Shown here one piece after another: positions 26,075 through 36,800 of a DNA stretch of 64,000 nt. The notes under the pieces were generated by a model, which was not told where the DNA came from, did not search any database, and saw only the letters and a program-made list of their open reading frames with translations. The DNA is from Paenibacillus sp. SZ31 (lineage in GTDB: Bacteria > Bacillota > Bacilli > Paenibacillales > Paenibacillaceae): NCBI RefSeq assembly GCF_012912005.1, contig NZ_JABBEA010000021.1, forward strand, positions 1-64,000, read 5' to 3'. Position 1 is the first letter of the stretch, and the number at the start of each line of letters is the position of its first letter. The position numbers and the translations under genes were made by a program.

Positions 26075-28378
26075 GTGAAGACGGGTCCTGACTGGCAGAG
26101 AACGGGGTACAAATGGATTACCTTGACTGGATTATCAGCTGTGCTGTTGACGGGATGGATGCTCCTGGATTCCAAAATGGTCGTGCTTGGAGGACAAGCT
26201 TCGGCTACAACGCCACAAGCCTTGGGTGCAAGTCCTCAAGCCTCATCAACACAATTGGCCTACAAACAAGGTGAACCCGTTACGCTCATGTCCGACATCC
26301 CTCTGTTCCAAAACAGGAGGGACAGCAGTGTGGCTACTGACCAGATGAAAGTTGAATATTATACGACGAAAAGCGAAAAGTATACCCTTGCATCGGTTCG
26401 TGGTGAGTGGATACAACTCAAATCATCCGAGCATGGAGACTTTTGGCTGCCAAGTTGGTATGCGCTGAAGGGAAGCAGAAGCATGAAGAAAATGGCTCCC
26501 CAAAGCTTTACACTTCAATCGGGTAGCAAGCTGTATCTGGCGCCAGGCAGTACTTCAACCTGGTCTTTTGATAAAAGGCTAACAGATAGAGCTGTTATTG
26601 TTGCGGCGTGGGATGGATGGTACGGCGTCTCCATTGCCCCTCGAATCTGGAATAAGGAATCGTCCACTTATCGCCCTGTACTGCTCTGGATCAAGGAAAA
26701 GGATATAGATCAACGAATGAATGTGGCTGATGGCTGGTTCAATCAGGAGGCATCGCTGCCAACTTCGGTTATACGCCATCTGACAGATATTAAGCTGAAC
26801 AAGGCAACCATCTCCAAACAAGTGGCTGGGTGGTTAGGCGAGCCGGATTGGAAAGAGAGTTCAAGCAATCTAAATTTCACGGGTTATTCAATGAATATTG
26901 GACAGACCTGGAGATATGAGCGGGAAGATGCGCAATTTCTGGTCACATTCAACAAGAATGGCAGACTGGTCAGAACACGCTGGAATTTAGCACAGGATAA
27001 TCGAAATGCTGTCGTTTCCGATTGGAACATCAGTCGGGCGGATGAATATGAATTCACGACAAAAATCTATGGCACAACGCTTCCGCTGACAATCCCCTGG
27101 AAACCGGTATGGACCAACCAGGGGGATATTAACTACACTTTTTTACAAGCAGCCACGGATGATGTGCTCCTGATGAAAGGGGATGACGGTGGATTTAGCG
27201 GGGATTACTACGAAAGTTCCATATATGCCCTTGACCGACATTCCGGCCAGCAATTATGGGAGATCAACGGGGGTTTTGGAAGACAGCAGGCAGAGGTGGA
27301 TACAGCACGCCAATACGTTACAATCTACAACGATTATGACCCTGATAAGAAAAAATACGTGGATCGTATTCGTCATCTGAACTTGAAGAACGGAAAGGTC
27401 ACGTGGACGTACACCCCTAAGCAAAATTTCAGACTAGATGGCATTACCGCTGCAAAGAACGTCGTGGTTGTGGACAGCCCCGTTGTTGAGAACTCAAGCA
27501 ACAGCTGGTTGACGGTTCTGGACAGTGCGAATGGAAAAACATTGTGGACGCGAAAACTGGCTACGGGTTATGAATTATTGAACAAGAGTGCAGATGACCC
27601 TTATGTGTTGTACTGGGAAAAGAATAAACTGGTTGCAGCCGATCCGCAATCAGGCCGAACCGTATGGAGCTTGAAGGCCAAACGATCCACCATAGAACAA
27701 TTTGTGAATGATCCATATTTTGATGGAATCGAACGTCTGGATCCCTTTGCAACCACGAATGCTGAAAGATGGCTATCACTAGATAATCAGTGGCTCCTGC
27801 TTGATCTGAACACGGGGAAAAAGCTTGCCCAATTTCCTGCTCGGGTAGGACAGAGATTTGAGGAGCTGAACGATGGCATGCTGCTGATCCGTGAGAACAA
27901 AAACGGCGATCATTACGGAAAATATGAAGATTTTACAACCACCCTGTACGATGCCAAGACAGGCAAAACACGCTGGACGCTCAAGGGCAAGATTGAACGA
28001 GGACTGGTGGAAGAGGATCAGTTGTATGTAATTAAGAACGGCTACCCAGCGGCTTTGGATTATAAAACGGGGGAGACGCGTTGGAATGCCAAAGATACGA
28101 TTGCAACGCTAAGGTATCCGACGAATCAGGGAAGTTACCTGATCATTGATGATCAGTTGCTGTTGCCCATGGACGAGAATCTGCTCGTATTGAATAAAAA
28201 GAATGGGGCATTGCTAGGTCGTGTACATGACGTTGTGATGGGAAGCCCGGAGCACCGGGACCGGGATGCGAAGAATGGAATGATTAACCGAATCGGAAAT
28301 GAAGTGTATGTGGGTTCGTCCAACGGACGTTTTCGTGTATATGAAGCCAGCCGCTTTCAGGAGGCAATCTCACCTTAA
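26075..28378 (+). CDS. membrane-anchored PQQ-like beta-propeller protein
   Basis: A 767-aa extracytoplasmic protein with one N-terminal hydrophobic anchor (about 14-40). Residues about 65-125 look SH3-like. The C-terminal half (from about 350) holds repeated WEINGG, VTWTYTP, TLWTRKL, TVWSLKA, TRWTLKG and TRWNAKD motifs, which are blades of a PQQ-like eight-fold beta-propeller. These proteins are usually binding or assembly scaffolds; no quinone cofactor residues were assigned. GTG 26075 follows GGGGAT. It stands alone between ykoC and the metN operon. Function unknown. Confidence 0.7.
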   Translation: MKTGPDWQRTGYKWITLTGLSAVLLTGWMLLDSKMVVLGGQASATTPQALGASPQASSTQLAYKQGEPVTLMSDIPLFQNRRDSSVATDQMKVEYYTTKSEKYTLASVRGEWIQLKSSEHGDFWLPSWYALKGSRSMKKMAPQSFTLQSGSKLYLAPGSTSTWSFDKRLTDRAVIVAAWDGWYGVSIAPRIWNKESSTYRPVLLWIKEKDIDQRMNVADGWFNQEASLPTSVIRHLTDIKLNKATISKQVAGWLGEPDWKESSSNLNFTGYSMNIGQTWRYEREDAQFLVTFNKNGRLVRTRWNLAQDNRNAVVSDWNISRADEYEFTTKIYGTTLPLTIPWKPVWTNQGDINYTFLQAATDDVLLMKGDDGGFSGDYYESSIYALDRHSGQQLWEINGGFGRQQAEVDTARQYVTIYNDYDPDKKKYVDRIRHLNLKNGKVTWTYTPKQNFRLDGITAAKNVVVVDSPVVENSSNSWLTVLDSANGKTLWTRKLATGYELLNKSADDPYVLYWEKNKLVAADPQSGRTVWSLKAKRSTIEQFVNDPYFDGIERLDPFATTNAERWLSLDNQWLLLDLNTGKKLAQFPARVGQRFEELNDGMLLIRENKNGDHYGKYEDFTTTLYDAKTGKTRWTLKGKIERGLVEEDQLYVIKNGYPAALDYKTGETRWNAKDTIATLRYPTNQGSYLIIDDQLLLPMDENLLVLNKKNGALLGRVHDVVMGSPEHRDRDAKNGMINRIGNEVYVGSSNGRFRVYEASRFQEAISP

Positions 28379-28509
28379 AAGCTTGTCTCTCAAGGGATGT
28401 TGTTTTATTATAAATGAACAGGCTTGCTCGCGCTCCGGTTATCGGCTGTGCGGGCTTTCTTCATGTGTTCTTGAAGAACCATGCATGATCATTCACGGGA
28501 GGACTCTCC

Positions 28510-29319
28510 ATGATCTCATTATATGGTGTAAGCAAACGTTATAACGAGCGCGGTTCCCGTGCAGATCAGGGATTCGAAGCATTAAGCTCGGTGTCCCTCG
28601 AAGTGGGACAAGGAGAAATACATGGCATCATCGGATCGAGTGGAGCAGGTAAATCCACGCTTCTGCGGATGCTCAACGGATTGGAAAAGCCGGATGATGG
28701 TGAGGTTGTTGTGAATGGGCAGCACCTGACCCAGATGAATGAACAGAGTCTACGTCAGGCACGAAGATCCATTGGTATGATCTTTCAACACTTCAATCTT
28801 GTCAGTAACCGTACGGTGAGTGGCAATGTCTGCATGCCATTGGAGCTTGCGGGTATGCCCCGTGCGCAGCGAGTTGAACGTGGACTTGAGGTGCTGCGGT
28901 TTGTTGGACTGGAAGACAAGGCGGGTCAATATCCTGCTCAGCTTAGCGGAGGACAGAAGCAGCGTGTGGCGATTGCACGAGCACTTGCCAGTCGTCCGGA
29001 TGTGCTGCTCTGTGATGAACCGACCTCTTCGCTTGATCCACAGACCACGAACGGTATCCTGGATGTGCTTCGTCATATCAATGAAACGCTGGGCGTGACC
29101 ATTGTTGTAGTGACGCATGAGATGGAAGTGGCTCGCAGACTATGTCATAGAATATCGGTCATGAAGGATGGGCGACTTGTTCGCACGTTGTCTAAAGCAG
29201 AAGTGAGCAGTATCCCTGCTCCGCAGCCTGATCTGCTGACCTCCTTACTTGCGGGTGACGAATACGGGATGACAGGATCGTCTTGGTTACGTCAGGCAGA
29301 ACAGGAGGACAAGTTATGA
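28510..29319 (+). CDS. metN: MetN-like ABC ATPase without the C-terminal NIL domain
   Basis: A 269-aa ATPase. Walker A is GSSGAGKST (about residue 42), then IGMIFQHFNLVSNRTV, signature LSGGQKQR, Walker B VLLCDEPTSSLDP, and VTHEMEVARRLC, all typical of MetN. Standard MetN proteins run to about 340 aa with a C-terminal NIL/ACT-like domain that binds methionine and inhibits transport. Here the protein stops right after the ATPase core, overlapping metI by four bases (ATGA), so the short form seems native. GGGAGGA precedes the ATG. No S-box riboswitch is visible upstream. Methionine is the likely but unproven substrate. Confidence 0.85.
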   Translation: MISLYGVSKRYNERGSRADQGFEALSSVSLEVGQGEIHGIIGSSGAGKSTLLRMLNGLEKPDDGEVVVNGQHLTQMNEQSLRQARRSIGMIFQHFNLVSNRTVSGNVCMPLELAGMPRAQRVERGLEVLRFVGLEDKAGQYPAQLSGGQKQRVAIARALASRPDVLLCDEPTSSLDPQTTNGILDVLRHINETLGVTIVVVTHEMEVARRLCHRISVMKDGRLVRTLSKAEVSSIPAPQPDLLTSLLAGDEYGMTGSSWLRQAEQEDKL

Positions 29320-29987
29320 AGATACCTGAGTCTGTGCTGAAGTATCAGCATGAGATATGGCAGGCGATCGGAGAGACTTTTGTCATGGTGGGCATCTCCA
29401 TTGCGGCAGCTGTTCTGATTGGGTTACCTCTGGGTACACTCCTGTACTTATTCCGGAGAGGACAACGGTATCAGAATCAAACGTTGTCCTTTGTACTCGG
29501 TAGTGTCGTCAACATCGTTCGTTCGTTTCCGTTCTTACTGCTGGTTGTATTCATGATTCCATTCACACGGATCGTCGTGGGTACGTCCATCGGTACACTG
29601 GCGGCAACCGTGCCACTCTCGGTCATTGCGATTGCCCTTTACGCGAGACTGGTGGAACAAGCGTTGCTCGATGTACCGCGGGGAGTGGTTGAAGCTGCTG
29701 CTTCCATGGGGGCATCGACGATGCAGCTGGTGGTGAAATTCCTTTACGTGGAGGCACGATCTGGCCTTGTACTGGGAATCACAACAGCTACGATTAGCTT
29801 CATCTCCTACTCAACGGTGATGGGCATTGTAGGAGGTGGCGGGGTTGGCGATTTTGCCATTCGCTACGGTTATCAGCGCTTCGAAACGGAGATTATGGTA
29901 TTTACGGTTATCATTATGATTATCCTGGTACAGATGATCCAATTCACAGGTAGCAGACTGTCCCACTGGCTGGATCGCAGATCCTGA
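29316..29987 (+). CDS. metI: MetI-like ABC permease
   Basis: A 223-aa permease with about five transmembrane segments. The coupling loop MGASTMQLVVKFLYVEARSGL is the MetI-type EAA motif, and the C-terminal SYSTVMGIVGGGGVGDFAIRYGY is very characteristic of the family. The ATG 29316 overlaps the metN stop, with AGGAGG at 29303-29308. It is followed by metQ after 64 bases. Confidence 0.9.
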   Translation: MKIPESVLKYQHEIWQAIGETFVMVGISIAAAVLIGLPLGTLLYLFRRGQRYQNQTLSFVLGSVVNIVRSFPFLLLVVFMIPFTRIVVGTSIGTLAATVPLSVIAIALYARLVEQALLDVPRGVVEAAASMGASTMQLVVKFLYVEARSGLVLGITTATISFISYSTVMGIVGGGGVGDFAIRYGYQRFETEIMVFTVIIMIILVQMIQFTGSRLSHWLDRRS

Positions 29988-30051
29988 ACGGTTGGACCGT
30001 GCATTATCACGAAAAACCAATACAGATTATACGATGAGGGGTAGACACGAA

Positions 30052-30891
30052 ATGAAAGCAAAAATGATGCTTATGTTGCTCGCAGTGATGCTGGTTGTAG
30101 CTGCTTGCGGACAAAAAGAAGAAACACCTGCGGCAGAAGGAACAAATGAAGACACACAAGCTGCACAAGAAGTTACGCTGAAAGTAGCCACGTTGATTCC
30201 ACCGATGACAGATGTACTGGATATTGTTAAACCGTTGTTGAAGGAAGATGGCGTCAACTTGGAAGTTGTCGTGCTGTCCGATAACGTTCAGCCGAATACG
30301 GCACTCGCGAACAAGGAAGTGGATGCAAACTTCTTCCAGCACGTACCTTACATGACCCAATATAACGAAGCGAACAATGCAAATCTGGTGGCAGTACAAC
30401 CTATCTATAACGCCATCTATGGAGGTTACTCCAAAAAGTATAAATCCATTGAGGAATTACCAGAAGGTGCAACGGTCGCGATTGCAAACGATCCGTCCAA
30501 CATTGGTCGCTCTCTTGTAATGCTGGAGCAGAACGGACTGATTAAGCTGAAAGAGGGCGTAGGTTTTAACGCCACGCAGGCAGACATCACCGAGAATACG
30601 AAGAACTTCAAGTTCGAGGAAGTGGACTTGTTGATGCTGGCACGTATGATGGATGATGCTGATCTGGTAGCCATGACTCCGGCATATGCCAGCCCGCTCG
30701 GTCTCACACCGAAAAAGGATGCACTGTTAACTGAGAAAGATGATTCCCACTTTGCTATCACTATGGTTGCTCGTGATGACAACAAAGACTCCGAAGCCAT
30801 TCAGAAGCTAGCTAAGCGCATGGCGGGTCCAGAGGTCAAAGCCTTCTTCGAAGAGAAGTACGCAGATATTGCTATCCCGGCATTTGAATAG
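30052..30891 (+). CDS. metQ: MetQ-like substrate-binding lipoprotein
   Basis: A 279-aa lipoprotein of the NlpA/MetQ family. The signal peptide ends at the lipobox VAAC, followed by a Glu/Thr-rich linker. The core motif sequence includes LKVATLIPPMTDVLDIVKPLL, NEVDANFFQHVPYM-type and YGGYSKKYKSIEELPEGATVAIANDPSNIGRSL. ATG 30052 follows GAGGGG; another ATG 18 bases upstream is possible. Last gene of the importer operon before a terminator. Binds methionine or a related amino acid. Confidence 0.9.
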   Translation: MKAKMMLMLLAVMLVVAACGQKEETPAAEGTNEDTQAAQEVTLKVATLIPPMTDVLDIVKPLLKEDGVNLEVVVLSDNVQPNTALANKEVDANFFQHVPYMTQYNEANNANLVAVQPIYNAIYGGYSKKYKSIEELPEGATVAIANDPSNIGRSLVMLEQNGLIKLKEGVGFNATQADITENTKNFKFEEVDLLMLARMMDDADLVAMTPAYASPLGLTPKKDALLTEKDDSHFAITMVARDDNKDSEAIQKLAKRMAGPEVKAFFEEKYADIAIPAFE

Positions 30892-30923
30892 AGAATATGT
30901 AGTCCAAATGTGAACACCCTGTG

Positions 30924-30957
30924 AGATCTGAGCGATAACGCTTGGGTCTTTTTTTTA
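30924..30957 (+). terminator. terminator of metNIQ
   Basis: AGATCTGAGCG and CGCTTGGGTCT form a stem with a short internal mismatch, then TTTTTTTT. Confidence 0.82.
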
Positions 30958-31045
30958 TGGAATCCGCTAGGCTATTAATAAGTGTTTAGAAACTTAACAA
31001 TTTGGTCATACCGCTGATTTACTTTATTTAATAGTTTTTTCGTAT

Positions 31046-31064
31046 AATTTGTTTGAAAGTAGTT
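31046..31064. repeat. 19-base motif shared with 52234-52252
   Basis: AATTTGTTTGAAAGTAGTT upstream of the chemoreceptor gene differs by one base from AATTTGTTCGAAAGTAGTT at 52234-52252. Both lie in A/T-rich upstream regions, so a shared regulatory site is possible. Confidence 0.35.
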
Positions 31065-31234
31065 CTTTAGGATTATAAATTAAGAGATTCAAGTAATTTA
31101 TTTGGTGCGAAAAATGTCTATTGCGAGAGGTAAGACCTAGTTTTTAATATCTTGAGGAAGAGGAAAGTTGACCTGCACTTTATGAGAGCTAGATCAAGTA
31201 GAACTATAAATTAATCTGGAAGAGGTAGAGAAAT

Positions 31235-33232
31235 TTGTCCCGAAAAAATAGCAAATCGACCTGGTTCAACAAGATGCATAAGAACTTTAAAACGAAGCTG
31301 GTGGTGTCCTTTATTGCGTTCTTGGCCATTCCTTCGTTAAGTATTGGCGTTTTATCGTATAGCAGTGCGAAGGGTGAAGTGGAGAAACAAATTTTACATA
31401 GTGCGATGGAAAACGTGAACCTTGCCAGTGCAACCATTGACCTTTCGATCAATGCCAAGCGCAATCACATTGAATACTATGCGAGTACACTCGCAGAGGA
31501 ATTACGTCAAGAAGATGCCGAGGTTCGGGTCGTCAAAGAATTGAAGGGATATGCTGCGCAGAACACCGATATTATCACTATTGGTGTGGGAACAGAAGCG
31601 GGTGTATATCTGATGTCCTCTGATGCGGAGATGCCCAAAGATTACGATCCGCGAACGAGACCATGGTATACGGAAGCGATGGGAAATCCGGAACAGGTAA
31701 TTGTAACAGATCCATACATATCTGCCGAGACGAATGAGATCACAGTCACGATTGCCAAGGCACTGAATGACCAATCAGGTGTGGTCCAACTGGATCTCGA
31801 TCTGTCAAATATCAGTACCTTGGTGAGCGGAATTAAAGTAGGAGAACAGGGTTATCTAATTCTGCTGGATGCTAGCGAAAAGTATATCTATCATCCGACG
31901 GTACAACCCGGTACAGATGCAACAGAAGATTTTTGGACACAAGTGTATACGAATGAATCCGGCAACTTCAACTATACCTTTGATCAGGCTGATAAAGTCA
32001 TGTATTATGCTACAAATGCATCCACAGGATGGAAGGTCGCTGGCACCATGTTCTCTTCTGAAGTAGAGGATGCGGCTGCGCCCATCCTGAATCGAATGAT
32101 CATCGTCATTGTGTCCTGCCTCGCCGTGGGTATTTTGATTATCTGGCTGGTCATGCGATCTATCATTAAACCGATCCGTCAGTTAAAGGACCAGGCGATT
32201 CAGGTGAGCGAAGGGGATCTAACCCAAACGATTACTTCCACAAGCCATGATGAAATTGGTGAACTAAGTGATGCTTTTGGCAAAATGCAGCACAATCTGC
32301 GTGTACTGATACAGAATGTGGAGAACAGCGCCAGTCAGGTGGTCATCTCATCGGATGAAATGACTCAGAGTGCGGAATCAACCAGTGCAGCCAGTGAACA
32401 GGTAGCGCGAGCCATTCAGGAAATTGCGAGTGGTGCGGAGAAGCAGACCCAAGGTATTGACCATAACCATCAGGCCATGAATGAAATTACGATCGGAATT
32501 ACACGAATTGCCGAACGTTCCATACAAGTTGCTGATTTGGCGAAACATACAACCGTACAAGCGGAAGAAGGCGGCAACACCGTCAAGCAGACGGTGGGTC
32601 AGATGCACTCGATTCAAGAAACGGTAGCGCAGACGAATCAGATAATTCAGGCGTTATATGAACGATCACACCAGATTTCAGCGATCACGGAGTTAATCGG
32701 AAGTATAGCCAAGCAGACAAACCTGCTCGCGCTGAATGCATCCATTGAAGCTGCTCGTGCAGGTACGCATGGGAATGGATTCGCCGTTGTAGCAGCAGAG
32801 GTTCGGAAGCTGGCAGAGCAGTCTGGGCAGTCCGTAAGTGAAATTACCGTGCTGACTACGGCAGTGCAGGAAGACATGGCTGCTTCCGTTCGCATGATGG
32901 AAAAAGTGACCACAGAGGTTGGAGAGGGCATGGAAATCTCCACAGAGGCGATTCGGAAGTTTGAACGTATTCTGGATAGTATGCGGGAAACGACACCTCA
33001 GATTGAAGAGATTGCAGCCACTTCTCAAGAGATCACAGCAGGTGTACAGGAGGTATCTGCTGTGTCCAATGAGCTGGCAGGCATTGCTTCAGGCAACGCA
33101 GCGGCCTCCGAAGAAGTGGCCGCTTCTTCGGAGGAGCAGTTGGCAGCAATGGAGCAGATTTCTGCCTCGGCTCGGGGCCTTTCTTCCATGGCTGAAGAGC
33201 TGCAACGCCTCATTAGACAGTTTAAATATTAA
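31235..33232 (+). CDS. methyl-accepting chemotaxis protein with Cache sensor
   Basis: A 665-aa chemoreceptor. A first membrane span (about 22-42) precedes an extracellular dCache-like domain (about 45-280, with DPRTRPWYTEAMGN and VQLDLDLSNIS). A second span (about 285-308) leads to a HAMP domain and a long methyl-accepting/signalling coiled coil whose tip is SIAKQTNLLALNASIEAARAG. Alternating Glu/Gln pairs in the adjoining helices are methylation sites. The TTG at 31235 follows GGAAGAGG; a Met at 31274 is the alternative. Dispersed chemoreceptor; ligand unknown. Confidence 0.9.
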   Translation: MSRKNSKSTWFNKMHKNFKTKLVVSFIAFLAIPSLSIGVLSYSSAKGEVEKQILHSAMENVNLASATIDLSINAKRNHIEYYASTLAEELRQEDAEVRVVKELKGYAAQNTDIITIGVGTEAGVYLMSSDAEMPKDYDPRTRPWYTEAMGNPEQVIVTDPYISAETNEITVTIAKALNDQSGVVQLDLDLSNISTLVSGIKVGEQGYLILLDASEKYIYHPTVQPGTDATEDFWTQVYTNESGNFNYTFDQADKVMYYATNASTGWKVAGTMFSSEVEDAAAPILNRMIIVIVSCLAVGILIIWLVMRSIIKPIRQLKDQAIQVSEGDLTQTITSTSHDEIGELSDAFGKMQHNLRVLIQNVENSASQVVISSDEMTQSAESTSAASEQVARAIQEIASGAEKQTQGIDHNHQAMNEITIGITRIAERSIQVADLAKHTTVQAEEGGNTVKQTVGQMHSIQETVAQTNQIIQALYERSHQISAITELIGSIAKQTNLLALNASIEAARAGTHGNGFAVVAAEVRKLAEQSGQSVSEITVLTTAVQEDMAASVRMMEKVTTEVGEGMEISTEAIRKFERILDSMRETTPQIEEIAATSQEITAGVQEVSAVSNELAGIASGNAAASEEVAASSEEQLAAMEQISASARGLSSMAEELQRLIRQFKY

Positions 33233-33315
33233 ACGGGTATGCAGCAGTAGCAGGACCAGAGAGTATCATACAGGAACGGCATCACATCATGTTTCATCAG
33301 AGGGAGTGGATAACC

Positions 33316-33621
33316 ATGCAACTAGAACTCAGAGCCTTCTTACTGCTAATGGATGCGGTTATGATTACAGATGAGGATGGTGTGATCCTTGATGTGAATT
33401 CCGTTTATGTCACCAAAACGGGATTCTCACGGGAGCACACGGTAGGTCAGCCTGCCCGATTGCTAATGGATACCCAGTGGAGAGGGAACCAGACCTGGTC
33501 TGGCGTTGCCAAACTGATGAAGGCTAATCAGGAAGTGTGGGATGCCCAAGTCACGATTACATCGGTAAATTTGGATGATTCTCTCTTTTATATCAGCATA
33601 TTTAATGATGAACTTTCATGA
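33316..33621 (+). CDS. small stand-alone PAS domain protein
   Basis: A 101-aa protein consisting almost entirely of one PAS domain (AVMITDEDGVILDVNSVYVTKTGFSREHTVGQPARLL). It has no output domain. ATG 33316 follows AGGGAG; the frame open from 33289 has no site. It begins 83 bases after the chemoreceptor stop and may be co-transcribed with it. Normally a PAS core is part of a larger sensor, so this may be a partner or a remnant. Its frame ends cleanly and the downstream hybrid kinase has its own PAS domains. Confidence 0.62.
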   Translation: MQLELRAFLLLMDAVMITDEDGVILDVNSVYVTKTGFSREHTVGQPARLLMDTQWRGNQTWSGVAKLMKANQEVWDAQVTITSVNLDDSLFYISIFNDELS

Positions 33622-33800
33622 GAAAAAAACGTTATCTAGCGATAAGTGTATGTTAGCTGAAAGGTTCTGTTATTTTCAAAAAAATGGTCCATATCGTCGA
33701 TTGAATAAGGGAGCCTGGCATACTATGATTTGTATACTGGGGAACTGCGATCGTGAATCCGGCAACATTCATTGAATGCATGAATTCCTGAATTCGTATT

Positions 33801-36800
33801 GTGGACGGTGACCATTTGCTACGCGATCTTGTATTAAATTTTACGCTGATTTTGATCTTTGTTTTCCTGATTCATCACTATCTGAACCAAACAAATGCTA
33901 CGCGAACATCTTCCATCACGACTCGGATTATTATTGGCATTGCACTGAGCATGTTGGGTACAGCGTTATATTATTTCTCCATTGTACTAAGTGATGGGAC
34001 CATGTTGAATTTCCGGGCAAGTGTGTATCTGCTCGCCGCTTATTTTGGTGGAAGTGGCTCCGCAATCGTTACTTTTGTATTCATGTGGATTTTTCGGATT
34101 AATATGGGGCGTAATCCCTTGTTGGAGAATTGGCAGTATGCGTTGACAGAGTTGTTATTTGTTGTAGCTATATGCCTGATCTTCAAGTATGTCAGGGGAT
34201 ATATGCAGAAGTGGTTGTCCGGAGCGTTGCTGCTGATTACTGTGTATGAGTTAATTGTGGTAAAGACATATTCGCCTTCTTTATCCATTTTGGGGATGAT
34301 TCTGCTTTTTCAATGTATTTGCTTTTTGGCGATTGTACTATGCCTGTACTATCTGAACCAAAATCATCGATACAGGCGATTGGTCATTCAAAGGGATGGG
34401 GAAATGCTGGAGATGCTTCGTATGCAGCCCGGGTTTACGTTTAAAATCCATAAACAGAACGGAAAATTCGAATATCTTCTACTTGAAGGAGAGATGCTCT
34501 CCCGGCTGGGCTTGGATATGAGTAGTCTGAAGCAAGATTACACATTGGGCACGTTGAACATTTTACCTCAGGAGAAGGTAGAGTTTCTGCGAAAGCAGTT
34601 TAACCGGGCCTGGGAAGGGGAATCTTTTTTTTACGAGATTGAGCATGAAGGTTACTATTCACTGGTGAAAGTTCGGCCTTTGCGAGAAGATGGTGTGGTG
34701 AAGTATGTCATGGGATATGGACTTGATATTACGGAGCACAGAGCAGTTAAACGAAGAATTCAAGAGAGTGAAGAGCGATATCGAACACTTGAGCGAGTGT
34801 CGGCAGACTGGTTTGTCGGTTTGGATAGCAACAGGTGTATTGTGTCGGTTAATCAGAAATTTCTGGATGTTCTCGGTCTCGACAGGCATGAAGTGATCGG
34901 ACATCAGCTTGAAGAATTGTTGTTCATTGAGCAGTCGGAGAACTGGTTGTTCATTTTCCAAAAAGCCTTACACCACAATATAGTCCAGGAGATGGAACTG
35001 AGTTTTATTGTTGGAGAAGGTCATGAGCAGCATGTTCGGGTTCATCTATATCCGGATAAAGCGCTTAACTCAAGTGAGAAAATTAAGGCAGTTATTCATG
35101 ATATTTCGGATCAGTATAAACGTGTTAAGGCCGACAAAGCCAGCCAGGCGAAAAGTGAGTTTCTTGCCTTCATGAGTCACGAGATTCGCACCCCACTGAG
35201 CGGCATTATCAGCTTTTCGTTGTTGCTTCAACGGACAGATCTATCCCCACAGCAATTGGATTATTTAAGTAAAATCAACGCGTCCTCCCAAACCATGCTT
35301 ACCCTGGTGAATGATATTCTTGATTTTTCGAAAATTGAGGCAGGCAAGCTGACTTTGGAGAAGGTTTCTTTTTCACCAGAGGATGTATTCAAGCGTGTGG
35401 CTGATCAGATCGGTGTGGCTATCGGGCACAAAGACATCGAAGTGATCTTTACAACCGATTCCGATCTGCCGTTAACGGTTATTGGTGATCCGTTCCGACT
35501 TGAACAGGCGTTATTGAATCTGCTGAGTAATGCGATTAAATTTACGGAGCATGGATATGTAACATTGCGGGCAGAGGTGCTTTCTTTGGAAGCGGAACAA
35601 GTTCAAGTCCGTTTTGAGGTAGAGGATACGGGGATTGGCATCTCACCTGAACAAATGGAACGGCTTTTTGTCCCGTTTACTCAAGCGGAACCTTCGACGT
35701 ATCGAACATATGGTGGTTCTGGACTTGGGCTGGTGATCTGTTATCTTCTGGTGACCTCCTTGGGAGGAAACTTGCATGTGGATAGTGTGCTGGGAGAGTA
35801 CAGTCTGTTTTCATTTGACTTGATATTTGAACTTGCAGATACGGAAGAAGAGAGTTCCTTTCTGCAAACATTCCCTTTGCTCTATTGTGTGAATGATGTG
35901 GTTATCATTGAAGAGGATGAACGGATGGGCGAAAGTCTGAAGCAGATGCTCTACTCATTCGGAATGAAGCCGACAGTGTATCCTTCCTTGAGCCATATGA
36001 TAGAGAGCGATTGGTGTGTATCTCATGCAGATGGGGCAAGTTCCCTGTTAATGATGATGGATATGGATGCAGAGGACACCATCAACGGGTCGTCATGGGA
36101 CAAATTCATGAAGCGATTGAATCGAACCAAATTTCAAATGGTGGGTTATACCCATGCCTTTAGTGATAATGCCTTGTGGAGTGAGGAGAGGTCCTTCCGC
36201 CCGGATATGATGATGATCAAACCGATTACACGTCTGGGGTTGTTCGAAGTGTTACTTGCACTTCAGGGTGAAGGGCCACTGGAGAACCATCGGAGGGTAG
36301 AAGGCGAAGAACCCTATTTGCTCAAATCCAAAGGGCATATTCTGATCGCTGAGGACCAAGAAATCAATCAACTGGTTATTCGAGCGATGCTGGAACATAT
36401 GGGATTCGAGGTGACGCTGGCAGACAGTGGCACAGAGGTTTTGAAGAAATTGGGCGAACAAACATGGGAATTGATTCTGATGGATATGTATATGCCCGAA
36501 ATGAATGGAATTGATGCAACGCGACACATTCGCAAGATGAGGCAATATGATCGTACGCCCATTATCGCGCTAACAGCGAATAGTCTGCAAATAGATCATG
36601 AGACTTGCTTTGAGGTTGGCATGAATGCCATCTTGACCAAGCCGATTCATGAACAACAGATGGCAGATACATTGGAAACATGGATTGATGTGAGAGGCAT
36701 ACGAGAGATCAGTGGAATTGATGCAGATAAGGCGATTAGGCAGATGGACGGCAAGCCGCATATTCTGCAATATGCGCTCACGAAATTCAGAATAGAATAT

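Larger units (their letters stand above)
30892..31234. other. intergenic stretch between metQ and the chemoreceptor
   Basis: It holds the metQ terminator and an A/T-rich segment. The sequence AATTTGTTTGAAAGTAGTT at 31046-31064 recurs with one change at 52234-52252, upstream of a GH3 gene. No gene is supported. Confidence 0.5.

Noticed and set aside
28379..28509. S-box (SAM) riboswitch before metN
   Set aside because: I searched for its conserved core sequences and found none; no stable terminator precedes metN.
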